A DNA stretch of 64,000 nucleotides from Cinnamomum chago. Its lineage: Eukaryota; Streptophyta; Magnoliopsida; Laurales; Lauraceae. Position numbers and translations under genes: made by a program. The notes beneath the pieces were generated by a model. That model was not told the DNA's origin. It worked only from the letters and a program-made list of their open reading frames with translations, and ran no database searches. The stretch covers positions 129,591,001 through 129,655,000 of the forward strand of contig CP142453.1 in assembly GCA_038049695.1 (NCBI GenBank), read 5' to 3'. Shown here in pieces: positions 27,001 through 37,190 of this stretch. Each line of letters opens with the position of its first letter. The stretch's first letter is position 1.

Positions 27001-30000
27001 AATCTAAGTAATAAGCAGTTTAGACTAGAGGGGGCACTGTGTGGGGCCACAACCCCATATCGCCCCAGTTAGTTCCACACTTCCACCCCTAAGTGACTGT
27101 GGAAGGCCTCTCTAGGGCTTTCTCAATCAAGAAAGGAAGAAGGACAACAAGAGAAATGATGGTTGAAAGAAAATGGGAGATCATGACAGAGAGATGGGAC
27201 AAGCCCCTCCTATGAAAAGTGGACACATCACATGGCAACTCACAACAAGGCCACCTCACAAAGCCAAAGAAAGAGACGACGATGATGATGATGATGACAG
27301 TGAGAAGGGGCCAGAGAGAGAGAGCAAATGGACTTGGGACCTTCGAGCCTCCAGGGACTTTCACACTACAGGTTATCAATGGTGCAGGCAAGGGTGACAA
27401 TGAGTCTGGTTGAGTATTTTTGTGTAACATGTGTAGGCTCTACCTGAAACGTAATTAATAGATTGGGTTTGGGGGGCCATAGTGCAGTTTGCTCCGTTAG
27501 GTCAATTTAGGGTCAAGTTGGAGGGTTGAATAACAGCAATGCACTCAAACCTAACCCAAACCATTTCTTCATTGGGTTATGAATTATGAGTGTCACCCAG
27601 GAAGGAACAATCCAAACCCTGAATGACTGGGGGTCAGGTTCAAATAGGGTTGGTACATCGTGTGAAGAACTGCCATTCTTAGACATGGAGACTGAAGTGG
27701 GCCCCACATGAGCCCAAATATCTAATAGAACAAATATTTGGAATATAGTTATGAAAGCAAGAAAAGTCAATTTTTGTAATGACGTCCTCATCTCTCTATC
27801 ACTACCATGGAAAACAGACAGGCAAGTTTCTCAACTTCAAAAGATGATTCAAGAACCATTATATGAGAGAGAGAGAGAGAGATAGATCATGAGAAATGGA
27901 TTAGCTTCAGCCCATGATGCATGGATACTTCAAAATAGGCAATGTATCATGTCGTATCATATCCGATACTTCGCTTTTTATGTATAAAATCCGTGACCTG
28001 CATGTCCACGGCGTGCCCCTGTTGTATTTGGGCATCATAGGCTACAACAATGTATGCAAATGAAAAAATAATGGCATACAGATCTAAGGGATAAGAATTT
28101 ATAGAAAAATTAAATCAGGTTAGAAGAAAACATAAAGATTAAAACTTACAAATTTAGAGATGAAGAGCTCATACAGTCCCTCCAAATGCATGAGCTTTAT
28201 AGGAACCTGACTGCCAATACGATCTGCCTCAAACCTTCTAGTGTAATCTGTTCCCATGTTTTGGATTCCTATGTATGCTTTCCTCGAAGGGTCATGCACT
28301 GGAACAAATGCCGGCCAGATGCTGTGATGTGGAATTCACTAAAGACATCAATTTTTTAATCACACGACACTGATTTCTCAAGCCCTAATTAGAGCCACAA
28401 CAGGCCAAATATTGCATGACATCCTCTTAATGCATTGACACACTAATTTTTGGACCAAAATGAAAACTTATACAACTATTTCAAAATATTGGTTATATAT
28501 CGATTTTATAAGTTACAAAAGATTAACCAAAACTTTTGAACATTCTTTGAAGAGTAGAAAAAAAAATTGCTCGGTGTATTCATTGTAAAACTACCTTTCA
28601 TAGTTAGTTAACTGTAAGTATTAGATTCATTTTTTTTCTAAACTGGAAGCAACAGAAATATCCATCATATAACACCGTAAACAAAACTAGAGAGGGAAAA
28701 ATTGACCAGAAGCACCAATAAACTGAGTCTGATTTTATTGCAAAGTGCAAACAAGAATGGTGTCAATTTAACTTCCTCTTTGGAAAAAGGAACAATGAAT
28801 TCAAATGAGGATGTGAGGAGAAAATTAGAGTCCTTTATTGACATTAGCCAAGACTCCTCAAACAAGCCTAAGCCTTGTAAATCTAAGAACTAGATTCATG
28901 ATAAGGCCAAAAAAAGTTGAATTAAGCAATCCTCACTATTTGAAAGAGGCAAATGATGCAGCTAATTCTTGCTAGAACTGGCACGTTGAAAACAGTAGTA
29001 CATTGGGTTCCTTGATCCCATTTTTAAGCCACTTTAATCCTTTTTTCTTTTCTATTACTAGAAAGAGGAAGAAGTCCAAACGTGATGACCCTTGCAGAGG
29101 GGAACAAACAACCCAATATCTAATAAAAGTTTCAAGGACACTAGGGTTAACACTGGAATTAATTAAATAATAGAAATAAATTAGAAACAAGCATTTTGAT
29201 TTCCAATGGTAAATAACACCCTCGTATATGTTTTTTAACATGTTTCCTATATGGTGATATAGATTTCACACAACTCAAGAACACCTTATTATACACATAA
29301 TAAATTTCACAATACCTGCCACAATTAGATAAAGCAATGGCAACTGCACTCAGAAGTTTGCTGGCCTCAGGAGCATCAAGGACCACTCCACTAGCACTTA
29401 TAGGTGCAATCAACTGACGGTACACTTAGAAGCAACACAATGAGAGAGTATATAAAACATCGGATCTAGTAACTTGCATATTATAGTAAGTTAGTAACAC
29501 CCCACTTTGAAATTAGAACTGGAACCCCAAATCACAGGAATCATAATAATAAGCAGAAAATAAACTTGCATGATACAGGCATGAAAAAAACATAGAATTT
29601 CAATTAAAAAAAGGGAGATACTACTGTTCTGGGGATGACATTAGTGGCATGAACGCTGAAATGTTTACGGAATCAAAAAGGTAATATGACAGTGCGTTTG
29701 AAGATAAACAAATATGAACTCGTCTCTAGGTACAAAACATTAGAAAATTACTCTAAATTCATGAACAATAAACAGAACACAACTTTAGATCCATTAGATA
29801 AATGAATCAAAAGGTTCAATGTCGCTCATTTATTAAAGTTGGTGATCCATTGCATCAAGGACCATCTGAGAACAATAAGAGTTTAAGAAAGTCATAGTCA
29901 TATGACTACAATTTTGCAAAGAGAATCATTCATCTTGTTATATGAAAAATATTTTTGCAATGAGATTAATTTCTTCTGATGGAATCTCCATTTCCACTAC

Positions 30001-33000
30001 TGGCCATAGTAATTCTTAATGACAGTGAACTAACCTGAAAGACATTACTACATTTGAGTTTTAGGCTCTGTCATTCTAACATTTGAAACAGGGCCTGTAA
30101 TGTTGAATCACTGGGCTGCAGGCCCCAAATTGGGCTTCATTTGGACCCAAACTATTATACATGTGCCTGGCCTATGTAGGCCTGTAATAGCTCAAAACAG
30201 GCCTATGGCCTGGTGATGCAGCCAAAGGAAAGCAATAATTGAATAGAAAACCAAAAATCCCAGCCCTCAACCAAATCAACAGTAACCAAAGCAAGAAAAC
30301 AAGGAGAAAAATAAGATTACTAACTGTTATTTATGAATAAGAATAAACAATTGTTTTCTCCAATCCCAAGGAGAATACATTAATTCGATGGAGAAGAGTG
30401 CAAAATATTGCACAAACAAGCTTTCATTCAAAACTGTCGTGTAAACTACAGAACTGTCGACCCCTAATCCAATTATCTAAATGATCCCCTAAAAGTCCTG
30501 ACTTTATTATTTATTTTATATTTAAGCTAATACAAAACCCCAACTTTACAATTTTAAAATTTTTATTCTTATAGAAAATTTGTTAAGATGAAAGATCTTC
30601 AACACTGTAACTTCTTCCATCAAATTATTTGCTTCTAGCCATCACCACAAATTCACCATCTGATCAAAATGATGACCAATATGACAATGTGTGAAAACAT
30701 CATTTACGTGAGTCAGAGCCTTCTTTTTCATGATATGTAACACATGACTGAAACCCACAACCTCCAGGTTGCAACAACAAGCAGCTTCCATCCATGTACG
30801 AATTTAGTCTTCAATTCACATTAGTTAGAACGATCCTCACTATCAATTGTAATATGCCTGAAGTGTCACTTCTTGACTGTGGCTACAAGATGAATACAAC
30901 TGCATTTCATTACTACTATCAAGTCTGGCCAGTCGAGACATGGAGGGCTGTTAATTCAGTCTAAGAATAATTAGTGATTCAATGGAATCCAAAAATCACA
31001 ATGTTCACAAATCGGGATGTCAATAGACCTCCACAATTAGACAGTTAAAGTAAAATCCGACCAAAAAAATATGGGTAGGTCCTGGTTCAATTGGCAAATC
31101 ATTCAGCTGTATATTTAAAAAGTAAAAGAAAAAATAAATAAAGGTAGCACAAGAGACATCCATCTGTTGCCACTACACAGAGAGCTTAGTTCAAAACCCC
31201 TACCATCACAATTGAACTATCCCTTTCAACGCTATTACAGGAAATTTAAAAAGAAACTACATAGTTGACGATAGGAAGAAAGATAAATGATAAAAGCAAA
31301 GAGTTTTCAATTGCCAATAGTTAGAAATCAAAGGTATACTAGTTAGTACTCTTCGCTTAACTAATTCATATACGTAGAAATGAGATTTTCTATGCGACAA
31401 AGGATTATATAAGCTTAGCACATACCAAAAACTCATTTACTCCAAAAGATAGCTGCAAATTGTGTGAATCAATACTCCATTCAACAACTTTGCCTGTATG
31501 AACAAAAAAATAGATACTAATATGCAGAAAATTTAATCCTATTATAAGTGCCAATGAAAATTCAGTCAGCTTGGAAAGTACCACTGCCACTCATCTCAAA
31601 GAAGTACTCCATGCAATAGCTTTTCATGCCATACTTCAGTTCAGATTTGACCTTATATAAGTTATTTGGTGAACCCAAGCAATCTGCACCCTTTTTCTAC
31701 AACCATATAGTCAATCAGTCATCTCAGTGAGGTCAAACATGTGAAAAAAAAAATTAAAATGATGGTAAAAAAAGAAAAAGGAAAGAAAAATAAAGAAGAT
31801 AGCAGAACATAACCAACGTCCCTAGATCAAAGGGTAAAATGGTAAAAAAAATACCCACATTCTACCTGATATCATGAATTTTTAGAATCTCACAATGTAC
31901 CTTAATTTCAAAAATATCCAAAATAGGCAGATCGATGAATACATTATGTAACAATAAAACAACACAAGGGGTTTGGCTATAGGTTACCCAGAAATTTTAC
32001 CACAGATATCACTCATTTCAGCTTTATCCTAGTAAGTGGTGCATCTATTTTCAAACAGCATCTATGCAGATTTCCAAAAAAATAGATCCAAGTTTCCAAT
32101 AGTTCCAAAAATCCAGATGTTGAAATATGTGCACTAGACAGCCAATTTGCTCTGGTTCATTTCATAGTTACCTATTTCAGTCAAGAGGCCGTCAAATTGC
32201 TTCATTTCGAACAATTCACAGTTCAATTCACAAACTACTAGTGAATTAATTTAATGTAGTTCTGTAAGTTGAATCATACAATTCGATTGTGGTACCTACC
32301 TAAAAACACAAGCCACTCAAAAGCATTACACCCCGATGTATTAGCGCTAATCCATACCTAACTCTGATCAGGTTTGGCCCCACATAAAGACTGATTACCA
32401 ATATAACGTGGAATTTTACTTCGGTTTTTATTAGCTATGATCTACACACAATCAATCTAATTGTGACCCAAACTATAATTGAAGTAAAATTTCACCTATA
32501 GGGTAAATGAAAACAAAAATTGCTTTGAGGGGTTTAGATTTTAGACGAGGACCTTCGAGATGGACTTATAGAATGGGCACACGTGAATTAGTTTATCTAA
32601 CTTGTCGAACTCAAACTTCAAATTAACCGAATTGAGAAGCAACTCAAATGAACCTACTATATCGAATTTTATGATCAAGCTAAGTCAAGAATTATGAATG
32701 GCGGACTCGAATGCGAGGAACTACGAATTAGGTGACTATGGTTCATTATGAAGAAAGCCCTCAACTAGATATCTTCTTCATTTTTACTTGCACTCTTAAG
32801 TATCCTTTGGATGGGAAGCAGACTCCTCTTTAGAGAATGGCAGCATCCTCACAAAAGCAAAAAAAGATGGTCAGATGAGAAGATGGACTAACCAGTTTCG
32901 ACCTAAATAGTCAAACACTCAGGCTTTTGAGTCCCCGAAAGATTATCCATGACTCGAATGAACCAGCAGACCAATTCCAATAAGTTATCCTGTTATAGCT

Positions 33001-34306
33001 TCTTTCTTTATGGGAAGTGTATTTCTTCCAGGGGCAATGCCTCCACTCATTACAAGAGAGTGAAATGGGTCACAAGCCAAGACGCTGGATTAGATAGGGA
33101 TCTCATTCTCACGTATTGAGTGAGAAATAAGTTACAAGTAGGGAATCAACTAGATAGAGAACTCAATGCATTGCCTATTGCAATCTGCCATCGTGATTTT
33201 GGATTGCGTCACTACTCGATTTGGACTAACCCTCAGATCCGTAAGTAATAGAAGAAAAAGGTCATTACACAATGTGGGTCCCACAGAAGCGGGGTCACCG
33301 CCCGAATCTTGTGGTCATTGCCCCGTGATCCGGATTCAGCTGTGTATTTGGCTTTAAATATAAAAAAAAAATGAGATGCTACACGCATGGTATCCACACA
33401 TTTTCAAGGTAGACTTTCTGTACATATGTAATCCAATCCAATCCCCTGAAAGGGGTCAGATATAGAAATCTAGCACCAGTCAAGTACAGACATTTCTTTT
33501 TCAATGAAACAAAACTTCACTTAACACCCTTAAACAGAAGGACTGTTAACTTACATATGCAAACAACAGAAACAATAAAGCATCCCCAGTAATGAGTTGT
33601 CATAAACTTCCAAAAAAAAAAAAACTTAACATGAAAATTAGTTAGTACATAATTGATGAGAACATAGAATAGCATACCAACAAATTCTTTGGACCATCAA
33701 CAAGCCATTGTCGGCAAACTGCCTCTATTCCAGATATAAATCTAGAAGCATTAGAAAACATAACATGTTTAGTGATTTCCTCCATTCCAGACATACAAGG
33801 ACTACTGGTACAAGAAGCTCAAATTTCACTGCCGTTAAAAGCAGAAATGAAATCATGTAAATGGTAACAAAAACAAGTGAAAAGATGTCATTCCCATACC
33901 GTTCCCATGAAGAAGCAAGTGTGAAATCATCAAAACCTTCCAGCTGCAAAATCAGATCAACTCACATATGATTCATCCATTACGAGGCCCATTGAAGCAT
34001 CAGTATCATTAGAAAACCCTTAGAAATGTATATAGATTGACATGAAAGACGAAGATATATGCACTGCGTATGCTTATAAAATTTGAACGGATTCGATGAT
34101 CTGGGATTTCGTTCTTTGGAAGGGGAAATTTGAGAATGAAGAGGGAGGCGATCTTAGAGAGTATGACGGATCACATCCACAAAAATCCATGAGATTCTAA
34201 CATGGAATTCATCTAAAATTAGAGTTACCTCTTCTAGGGTTTCCTCTTCGTTTTCTTCGTCCTCTTCTTTCATCTCCTCTCGTTTCTCTTTCTCTGCGTC
34301 TTTCAT
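7126..34306 (-). CDS. RAB3GAP1: Rab3 GTPase-activating protein catalytic subunit (RAB3GAP1-like), 22 exons
   Basis: Catalytic subunit of the Rab3GAP complex. In animals, with its partner subunit, it acts as a GAP for Rab3 and an exchange factor for Rab18; the plant role is inferred. Exons read 34306-34229, 33943-33900, 33741-33678, 31696-31582, 31493-31426, 29413-29316, 28321-28150, 26039-25817, 24361-24235, 18062-17953, 17814-17725, 17174-17046, 16875-16748, 15755-15687, 15535-15465, 14928-14745, 14646-14575, 10969-10930, 10612-10350, 8302-8125, 8013-7802, 7422-7126. All have GT-AG borders and keep frame, giving about 943 aa (human about 980). Family blocks in order: acidic N-terminus; DFTLASSWERF (human DFTTASEWERF); the plant-conserved IKGAPFESLFAQFCLHSLWF; LWIEFVREVRW; QKLQM/LAICIDKK; SAGVVGSMMLLNSY; FKAANPDAVFEDFIRWHSP (human FKAANPGCSLEDFVRWYSP); NREGEK-ILHYL; and the C-terminus MYICGTSNDLQAALSVTSCD. 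The NREGEK arginine lies in the block thought to contain the catalytic Arg; I could not align it. The 27-kb span is almost all intron. Confidence 0.93.
8515..8752 (+). mobile_element. Ty1/copia-type LTR fossil with primer-binding-site-like edge
   Basis: The stretch looks like a copia LTR. There is a TATA-like 'tgtatatagg' near 8590, a T/C-rich transcribed part and a 3' edge near 8737. The edge is followed by 'atggtatca', which resembles the initiator-Met-tRNA primer-binding site used by Ty1/copia elements. I found no matching internal genes or second LTR nearby. It is a broken remnant, probably old, in a RAB3GAP1 intron and in the opposite orientation to the gene. Confidence 0.4.
9770..10130 (+). 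mobile_element. LINE 3' fragment (reverse-transcriptase zinc-binding end)
   Basis: Two overlapping plus-strand frames read 'SSPLWRDFVHSCS', then 'IPFATAWSIWKEMNDRIFTG' and 'LLSVMSWRLAKWLSL', then 'EFSNLRLDDILYNWEACF'. This is the typical C-terminal region after the zf-RVT domain of plant L1-type LINEs ('W..A..IWKERN.RIF'). The frame shifts once between the second and third blocks. No RT core or poly(A) tail is visible, so it is a truncated remnant. It lies antisense in the intron between RAB3GAP1 exons 19 and 20. Confidence 0.6.
11650..11920 (-). mobile_element. Possible LINE ORF1 remnant
   Basis: A minus-strand frame contains 'LPVSTNKGRSFASVVSAKFL'. This resembles the start of the DUF4283-type ORF1 proteins of plant LINEs ('GRSFAS..'). 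Only this short similarity supports the call. It lies in RAB3GAP1 intron 17. Confidence 0.25.
13079..13650. repeat. 292/280-bp recent tandem duplication
   Basis: Two head-to-tail copies (13079-13370 and 13371-13650) begin 'gcctcttgaaaactctttcg' and end 'tctagtgtgcaca'. By eye they differ at about three single bases, plus the length of an internal poly(A) tract (27 versus 15 A), so the duplication is recent. No open reading frame covers the unit. It lies in RAB3GAP1 intron 17 between exons 17 and 18. Confidence 0.9.
13651..14280. other. Intronic repeat-like stretch, unclassified
   Basis: Phrases such as 'ggatcaaaaggttaggatga' occur twice in similar form (near 13810 and 14108), as do 'gtgggccc'-type words. 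The stretch looks like an old repeat, but I found no terminal repeats or target duplication. Confidence 0.35.
18440..19450 (-). mobile_element. Ty1/copia reverse-transcriptase fossil
   Basis: Minus-strand reading recovers the copia Pol order. First comes 'ISTITCRLEK..HHIYQFVSYHGL' with 'LPLQSAMENK' and 'NYTWETINL..GCKWVF' (19450-19100). Next are recognisable pieces of the 'VYVDDIILTGND' region (about 18800-18650). Last is the 'HKLSDKDG...YQKIVGKFVYPTIT' block (18640-18440). It covers much of the reverse transcriptase. Gag, integrase and LTRs were not found nearby. It is clearly broken, with several interruptions, and old. It sits in RAB3GAP1 intron 9 in the same orientation as the gene. Confidence 0.75.
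19920..20260 (-). mobile_element. LINE 3' fragment
   Basis: Minus-strand text reads in pieces such as 'FIIWLERNKSFSKQLWN'-like residues and, further upstream, a 'SLYSVPVH'-like segment. These resemble the post-zf-RVT end of plant LINEs. The pieces lie in different frames, so the copy is decayed. It lies in RAB3GAP1 intron 9. Confidence 0.4.
20411..21750. mobile_element. Non-autonomous hAT-like element, 1340 bp, 8-bp target duplication
   Basis: The left end reads 'catggttcaaaa' and the right end, reverse complemented, 'catggttgaaaaaa'. Both sides are flanked by the identical 8 bp 'gttttata' (20403-20410 and 21751-21758). An 8-bp duplication and CA(T)GG-type ends fit the hAT superfamily. The first and last ~110-150 bp are dense in GATATCGG/CCGATATC words, likely subterminal transposase-binding repeats. 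The ~1 kb centre is AT-rich and encodes no transposase that I can see. It lies in RAB3GAP1 intron 9. Confidence 0.8.
21931..22455. mobile_element. Probable hAT-like MITE
   Basis: It starts 'catggctttaaaaatcgg' and ends, reverse complemented, 'taaggtttcaaaagttgg'. It is flanked by 'cttttgac' (21923-21930) and 'attttgac' (22456-22463), a 7 of 8 match. The ends resemble those of the larger element just to the left. A (TA)n run at about 22251-22276 lies inside. No coding capacity. Moderate to low certainty because the ends are imperfect. Confidence 0.4.
22540..22800 (+). mobile_element. Possible LTR remnant
   Basis: The sequence has the look of a copia LTR promoter: short repeated 'aagttagctataa'-type words, then 'cctatataatgagaagg', then a C/T-rich leader. 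I could not define ends or target repeats, so this is a weak call. It would be a broken, isolated LTR in RAB3GAP1 intron 9. Confidence 0.25.
23420..23870 (-). mobile_element. LINE reverse-transcriptase fragment (pre-zf-RVT region)
   Basis: The minus-strand frame includes 'SLEVAFPSLVQV' and 'VWTPIFRNNLWDDEIV'. This matches the 'FP.LF.....W...FRRNL.D.E' segment lying between the RT core and zf-RVT domain of plant LINEs. It is an isolated internal fragment in RAB3GAP1 intron 9. Confidence 0.55.
23921..24011. repeat. (TC)n/(TG)n microsatellite
   Basis: About 79 bp of uninterrupted TC dinucleotide (roughly 39 units) runs straight into a short TG run. It lies in RAB3GAP1 intron 9 and accounts for the Ser-Leu and Arg-Glu repeat open frames there, which are not genes. 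Confidence 0.97.
24715..24900. repeat. Tandem duplication of ~90 bp
   Basis: The words 'ctgtgaaccacgtaatctgt', 'ggcataataaaagaaactg' and 'aaggt.tcatct.caactga' occur twice at about 90-bp spacing with several substitutions. It lies in RAB3GAP1 intron 8 and is non-coding. Confidence 0.75.
25487..25672. repeat. GC-rich inverted-repeat cluster of ACTCGG/CCGAGT words
   Basis: In a locally AT-rich intron this island carries about ten ACTCGG or CCGAGT motifs in both orientations, plus a distant inverted pair around 'ttgcatggga' and 'tcccatgcaa'. The right end '..tttaaaccatg' resembles the ends of the hAT-like elements at 20411 and 21931, so it may be a small member of that group. No target duplication was found. 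Confidence 0.45.
26162..26271. mobile_element. 110-bp hAT-type MITE
   Basis: Perfect 10-bp terminal inverted repeats (ctatgatgca / tgcatcatag) flanked by a perfect 8-bp duplication 'cttcagac' (26154-26161 and 26272-26279). A close relative lies inverted at 27912-28040. It lies in RAB3GAP1 intron 7. Confidence 0.85.
26351..26530 (-). mobile_element. tRNA-derived SINE, 180 bp, with 16-bp target duplication
   Basis: On the minus strand the element starts with 'gatgggtagctcagttggcg', which carries a tRNA-like A box. A B-box-like 'gtgggttcaaaattgc' follows about 35 bp later. The element ends with an A-rich 'aatagaaaataaataaa' tail. It is flanked by the same 16 bp, 'gatatgaaaactatat', at 26335-26350 and 26531-26546. 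Its promoter head, A-rich tail and long duplication are classic for a SINE inserted by LINE machinery. The perfect duplication implies a fairly recent insertion. It lies in RAB3GAP1 intron 7, in sense orientation. Confidence 0.88.
27912..28040. mobile_element. Second copy of the intron-7 MITE, inverted
   Basis: Its reverse complement shares 'cacggattttatacataaaa', 'gcgaagtatcggata' and 'aagtatccatgcatcat' with the copy at 26162-26271. Its ends are more eroded (ccatgatgca / gggcatcatag) and the flanking octamers match only partly, so it is older. Confidence 0.75.
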
Positions 34307-36260
34307 CTTGTTGAATGAAATCAGACTACACGAAGAGCGAATAGCGAAACCGGTTTTACAGAACGAAAAAATAAATAAATTTACAGCGGTTTTACGGAAG
34401 CTGTGGTTTTTGTTTAATTTCAAAATGGTGTAAAAATCTCAGCTAATTTTTTAAAAAGTACATGAAGATTTGAATGTTTGAAAGGGCGTAGAACTTTTCC
34501 ATTCTTTTCAATCAAGTCCCCGCCATTGTTTTGGAAAATTGACCCAAAAAATAATAAAAAACTTACGTTGTTTTCAAATTTTATCTTTAATAAGTCATTA
34601 AAGAAAAACATCAAGTCCAACACAAATGATCTACACCTATCTTTATGCATGGATGGTTAAAAAAATATTTATATAAATTAAAATGACTGAAAAACTAGCT
34701 CATTTAAGTGATTATGGTAGTCAAAAATCAATTTGAAACATGGATGGTATGAAAAATCTAAAAAAAATTATTTCAAAACAAATTCTGCCGTTCTCTTCGG
34801 TGACTGACCTTAGCAGGTACTCGAGTATCAACACTTAATCAATGAGGCCCATAAATTGATTTTTGGATTTGCTTGGAAATAAAAGATAGTTTAAGAAAAA
34901 GCGCAAAAAAAAAAATTGTTATAAGGGTATTTGTGTCATTCTTCAAAAACTTATGAAAAATAACTTGATTGAAAGAAATATAGAAAAAAATTATACTTTT
35001 TTTAAATATTCATACTCCCGCACGAAGCTTTATGCCTTTTTTTTTTTAAATGTTCCTTTTTAAGTAGAGATGCTTTTTTTTAACACGTTTACCAATAAGT
35101 GAGGAATTCCTACATTTAATCGTTATTTGCACGCATTTAATATTTCATTGAAAAAGGCTAGGCATGCATAAGCACTCATACTACCTAGTGTTATCAAAGG
35201 GCCAGGCCTGGCCAAGGCTAAGGCCAGTTAAGCCCTTACCCTCATATATGCAGGGCAGGCCTAGGTCGAGCTAGAATCCTCCTTAGAACTCTCATAGAGT
35301 CTACTATATTGAAGTCTTCCCCAACCCTCAAGGGTCAAGGCCGAAATAAATGATAGTTTTTATGATATTATATATAATAATCTTTTTAAATTATGATGCT
35401 AGCTGTCCTTTATTCGAGCTAATGACACGTGCAGGAGTCAATATTTTTCGTGTCATTTTTAAAAGAATGCACATAACAAGTTACTTTATCCTCATATAAA
35501 GATATTATTTATGATTAAATGAAATAAGCTAATTTGATAGTATTGTGACGTGAAACTAAGTTATGGATAGCATTATTAAAGACCTCAGCACACAAGCTCT
35601 AGTTACATGATTTAAGGAATGTGCCTAATTTTTTTTGTTGTCAGACTATTAGTAAGATTGTTGCAATTGAAGTTTGGTCGGTTGTAGTCTATTTTACTAG
35701 TTCATGTGCTGCATTTTTTTTTACAGAGCAATGATATGAACCACATATTCATTTGACTCAATTAGATTTATTCATTAAAAACGGCATTATAACTATTCTA
35801 AATAAATTATTTAGTATGTGGTTCAAATAGACATCGGGCCACTTTTGAATTGACATTAACCATAACTTATAATTATTTGCAACATCACCACTTGATTTTA
35901 TAATGAAACAATTAAACTTTGACTACTTAAGACGAATGACATATAATCTAAATATGGGTTTGAGTCGTAAACTTTAACTCCACATGTGGGGTCCAGTTGA
36001 ATTAGATAATAATCATGAGAGTAAGGGGATAGAAAAAAATTGGTATTGATCGGTGGCTATTGGTTAAAGACCCCACCTGTTGATGACCATCCATCTAAAC
36101 TCTCCAAAATCAGTAGTTTTCATTCATGGTGAAAACTAGTATAGTCAATGACAACTTGAATTCCCTTTCCATTCCATTGAAGAATAGGCCGGTATTGGGA
36201 AACCGTAAAATCAAATCTAGGTGGTACTATTGGCATTAGGATCTATAAGAATACCCATTT
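34307..36260. other. Intergenic region between divergent RAB3GAP1 and E1 genes, proximal part
   Basis: AT-rich and non-coding. The first few hundred bases should contain the RAB3GAP1 promoter, but I could not pick a convincing TATA box. A GC-richer patch at 35180-35340 (repeated 'gcctggcc/aaggc' words) resembles the repeat text at 36790-37190. Confidence 0.5.
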
Positions 36261-36274
36261 AAAAAGTTTTCCCT

Positions 36275-36655
36275 AAGTGTTTTTTTGTTTTTTTTTTGTA
36301 ACCTAGCGAAAGGGGCTGGGACCCTGAGACTCGTGACACAACTCACACATGTGAGGTGATGCGAATTTACACATGAGAGGAGAGACAAACACGACCCACA
36401 CATGCGAGGAGGATAGAAACTTGCATATGCGAAGAGACACGGACACAACTCACACATGTGAGGTGATGTAAACTCACACATGCAAAGAGACATAGACACA
36501 ACTCACACATGTGAAGTGATTGAAACTCACACATGCGAGGAAAAAAAATACAACTCATACATGAAAGGTAATAAAACCCACATATGCAAAGAGGGAGGAG
36601 ACAGAGTTTGAACCCAAGACCTCCCAATGAGAACTAGGACTCCTTGCTGATTTGG
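36275..36655 (-). mobile_element. SINE-like element with internal minisatellite
   Basis: On the minus strand, a tRNA B-box-like 'gggaggtcttgggttcaaac' near 36630-36608 stands at the head. A 3' end 'tttcgctaggttacaaaaaa' with a long A-rich tail lies near 36310-36280. Together they look like a plant SINE. Between them, about five copies of a ~54-bp unit (acaactcacacatg..ag..gatg..aactcacacatgcgaag) are inserted or amplified at about 36336-36595. No flanking target duplication was found, and the A box is weak. Confidence 0.45.
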
Positions 36656-36789
36656 TTAATATTTCTTGACAAAATATTAGGGCTCTATCATCAATTACTA
36701 ATTAAATGGATTCTTTATATATTTTTGATAAAAATCGATATATACATATTAAACTATACATATTATTTATTTTATATATTAATAAACAA

Positions 36790-37190
36790 ACGGCCGGACC
36801 GGGCTCCCTCAAGCCGGGTAAGTCAAGCCCTAGCTCGGCCCTCAAGGTTGTGGACCTTTTCAAAATTAGGCCCTACCCACCGTCGGGCTTTAGGACAAGA
36901 AGAAAAGCCCCTGTTTTGCAGGCTTTTGAGGGATGAGCCTGGCCGGGCCCTCTAGAGGGCCAAATTGACAACCCTAATCCTACCCTCAGATATGTGGGTC
37001 GGGCCTAGGTCAAGTAAAGGACTTGATGTCCTAGGTGAGTATACAATATGTAAGAGAGGGCCAAATTGACAACCCTAATCCTACCTTCAGATATGTGGGT
37101 CGGGCCTAAGTCAAGTAAAGGACTTGATGTCCTGGGCAAGTATACAATATGTAGGACTCCTGCCCTCAATGGTCAGGGATGAGCTATGGC
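36790..37190. repeat. GC-rich repeat with 101-bp tandem duplication
   Basis: The segment 36954-37054 (agagggccaaattgacaacc ... caatatgtaag) is repeated directly at 37055-37155 with few differences. The preceding 160 bp is rich in 'gccggg/cccggc'-type words. It is a non-coding, probably transposon-derived repeat, but no ends were defined. Confidence 0.7.

Noticed and set aside
27160-27430. Overlapping open frames with an Asp/Met run
   Set aside because: They arise from a short (GAT)n repeat in RAB3GAP1 intron 7; no gene evidence.
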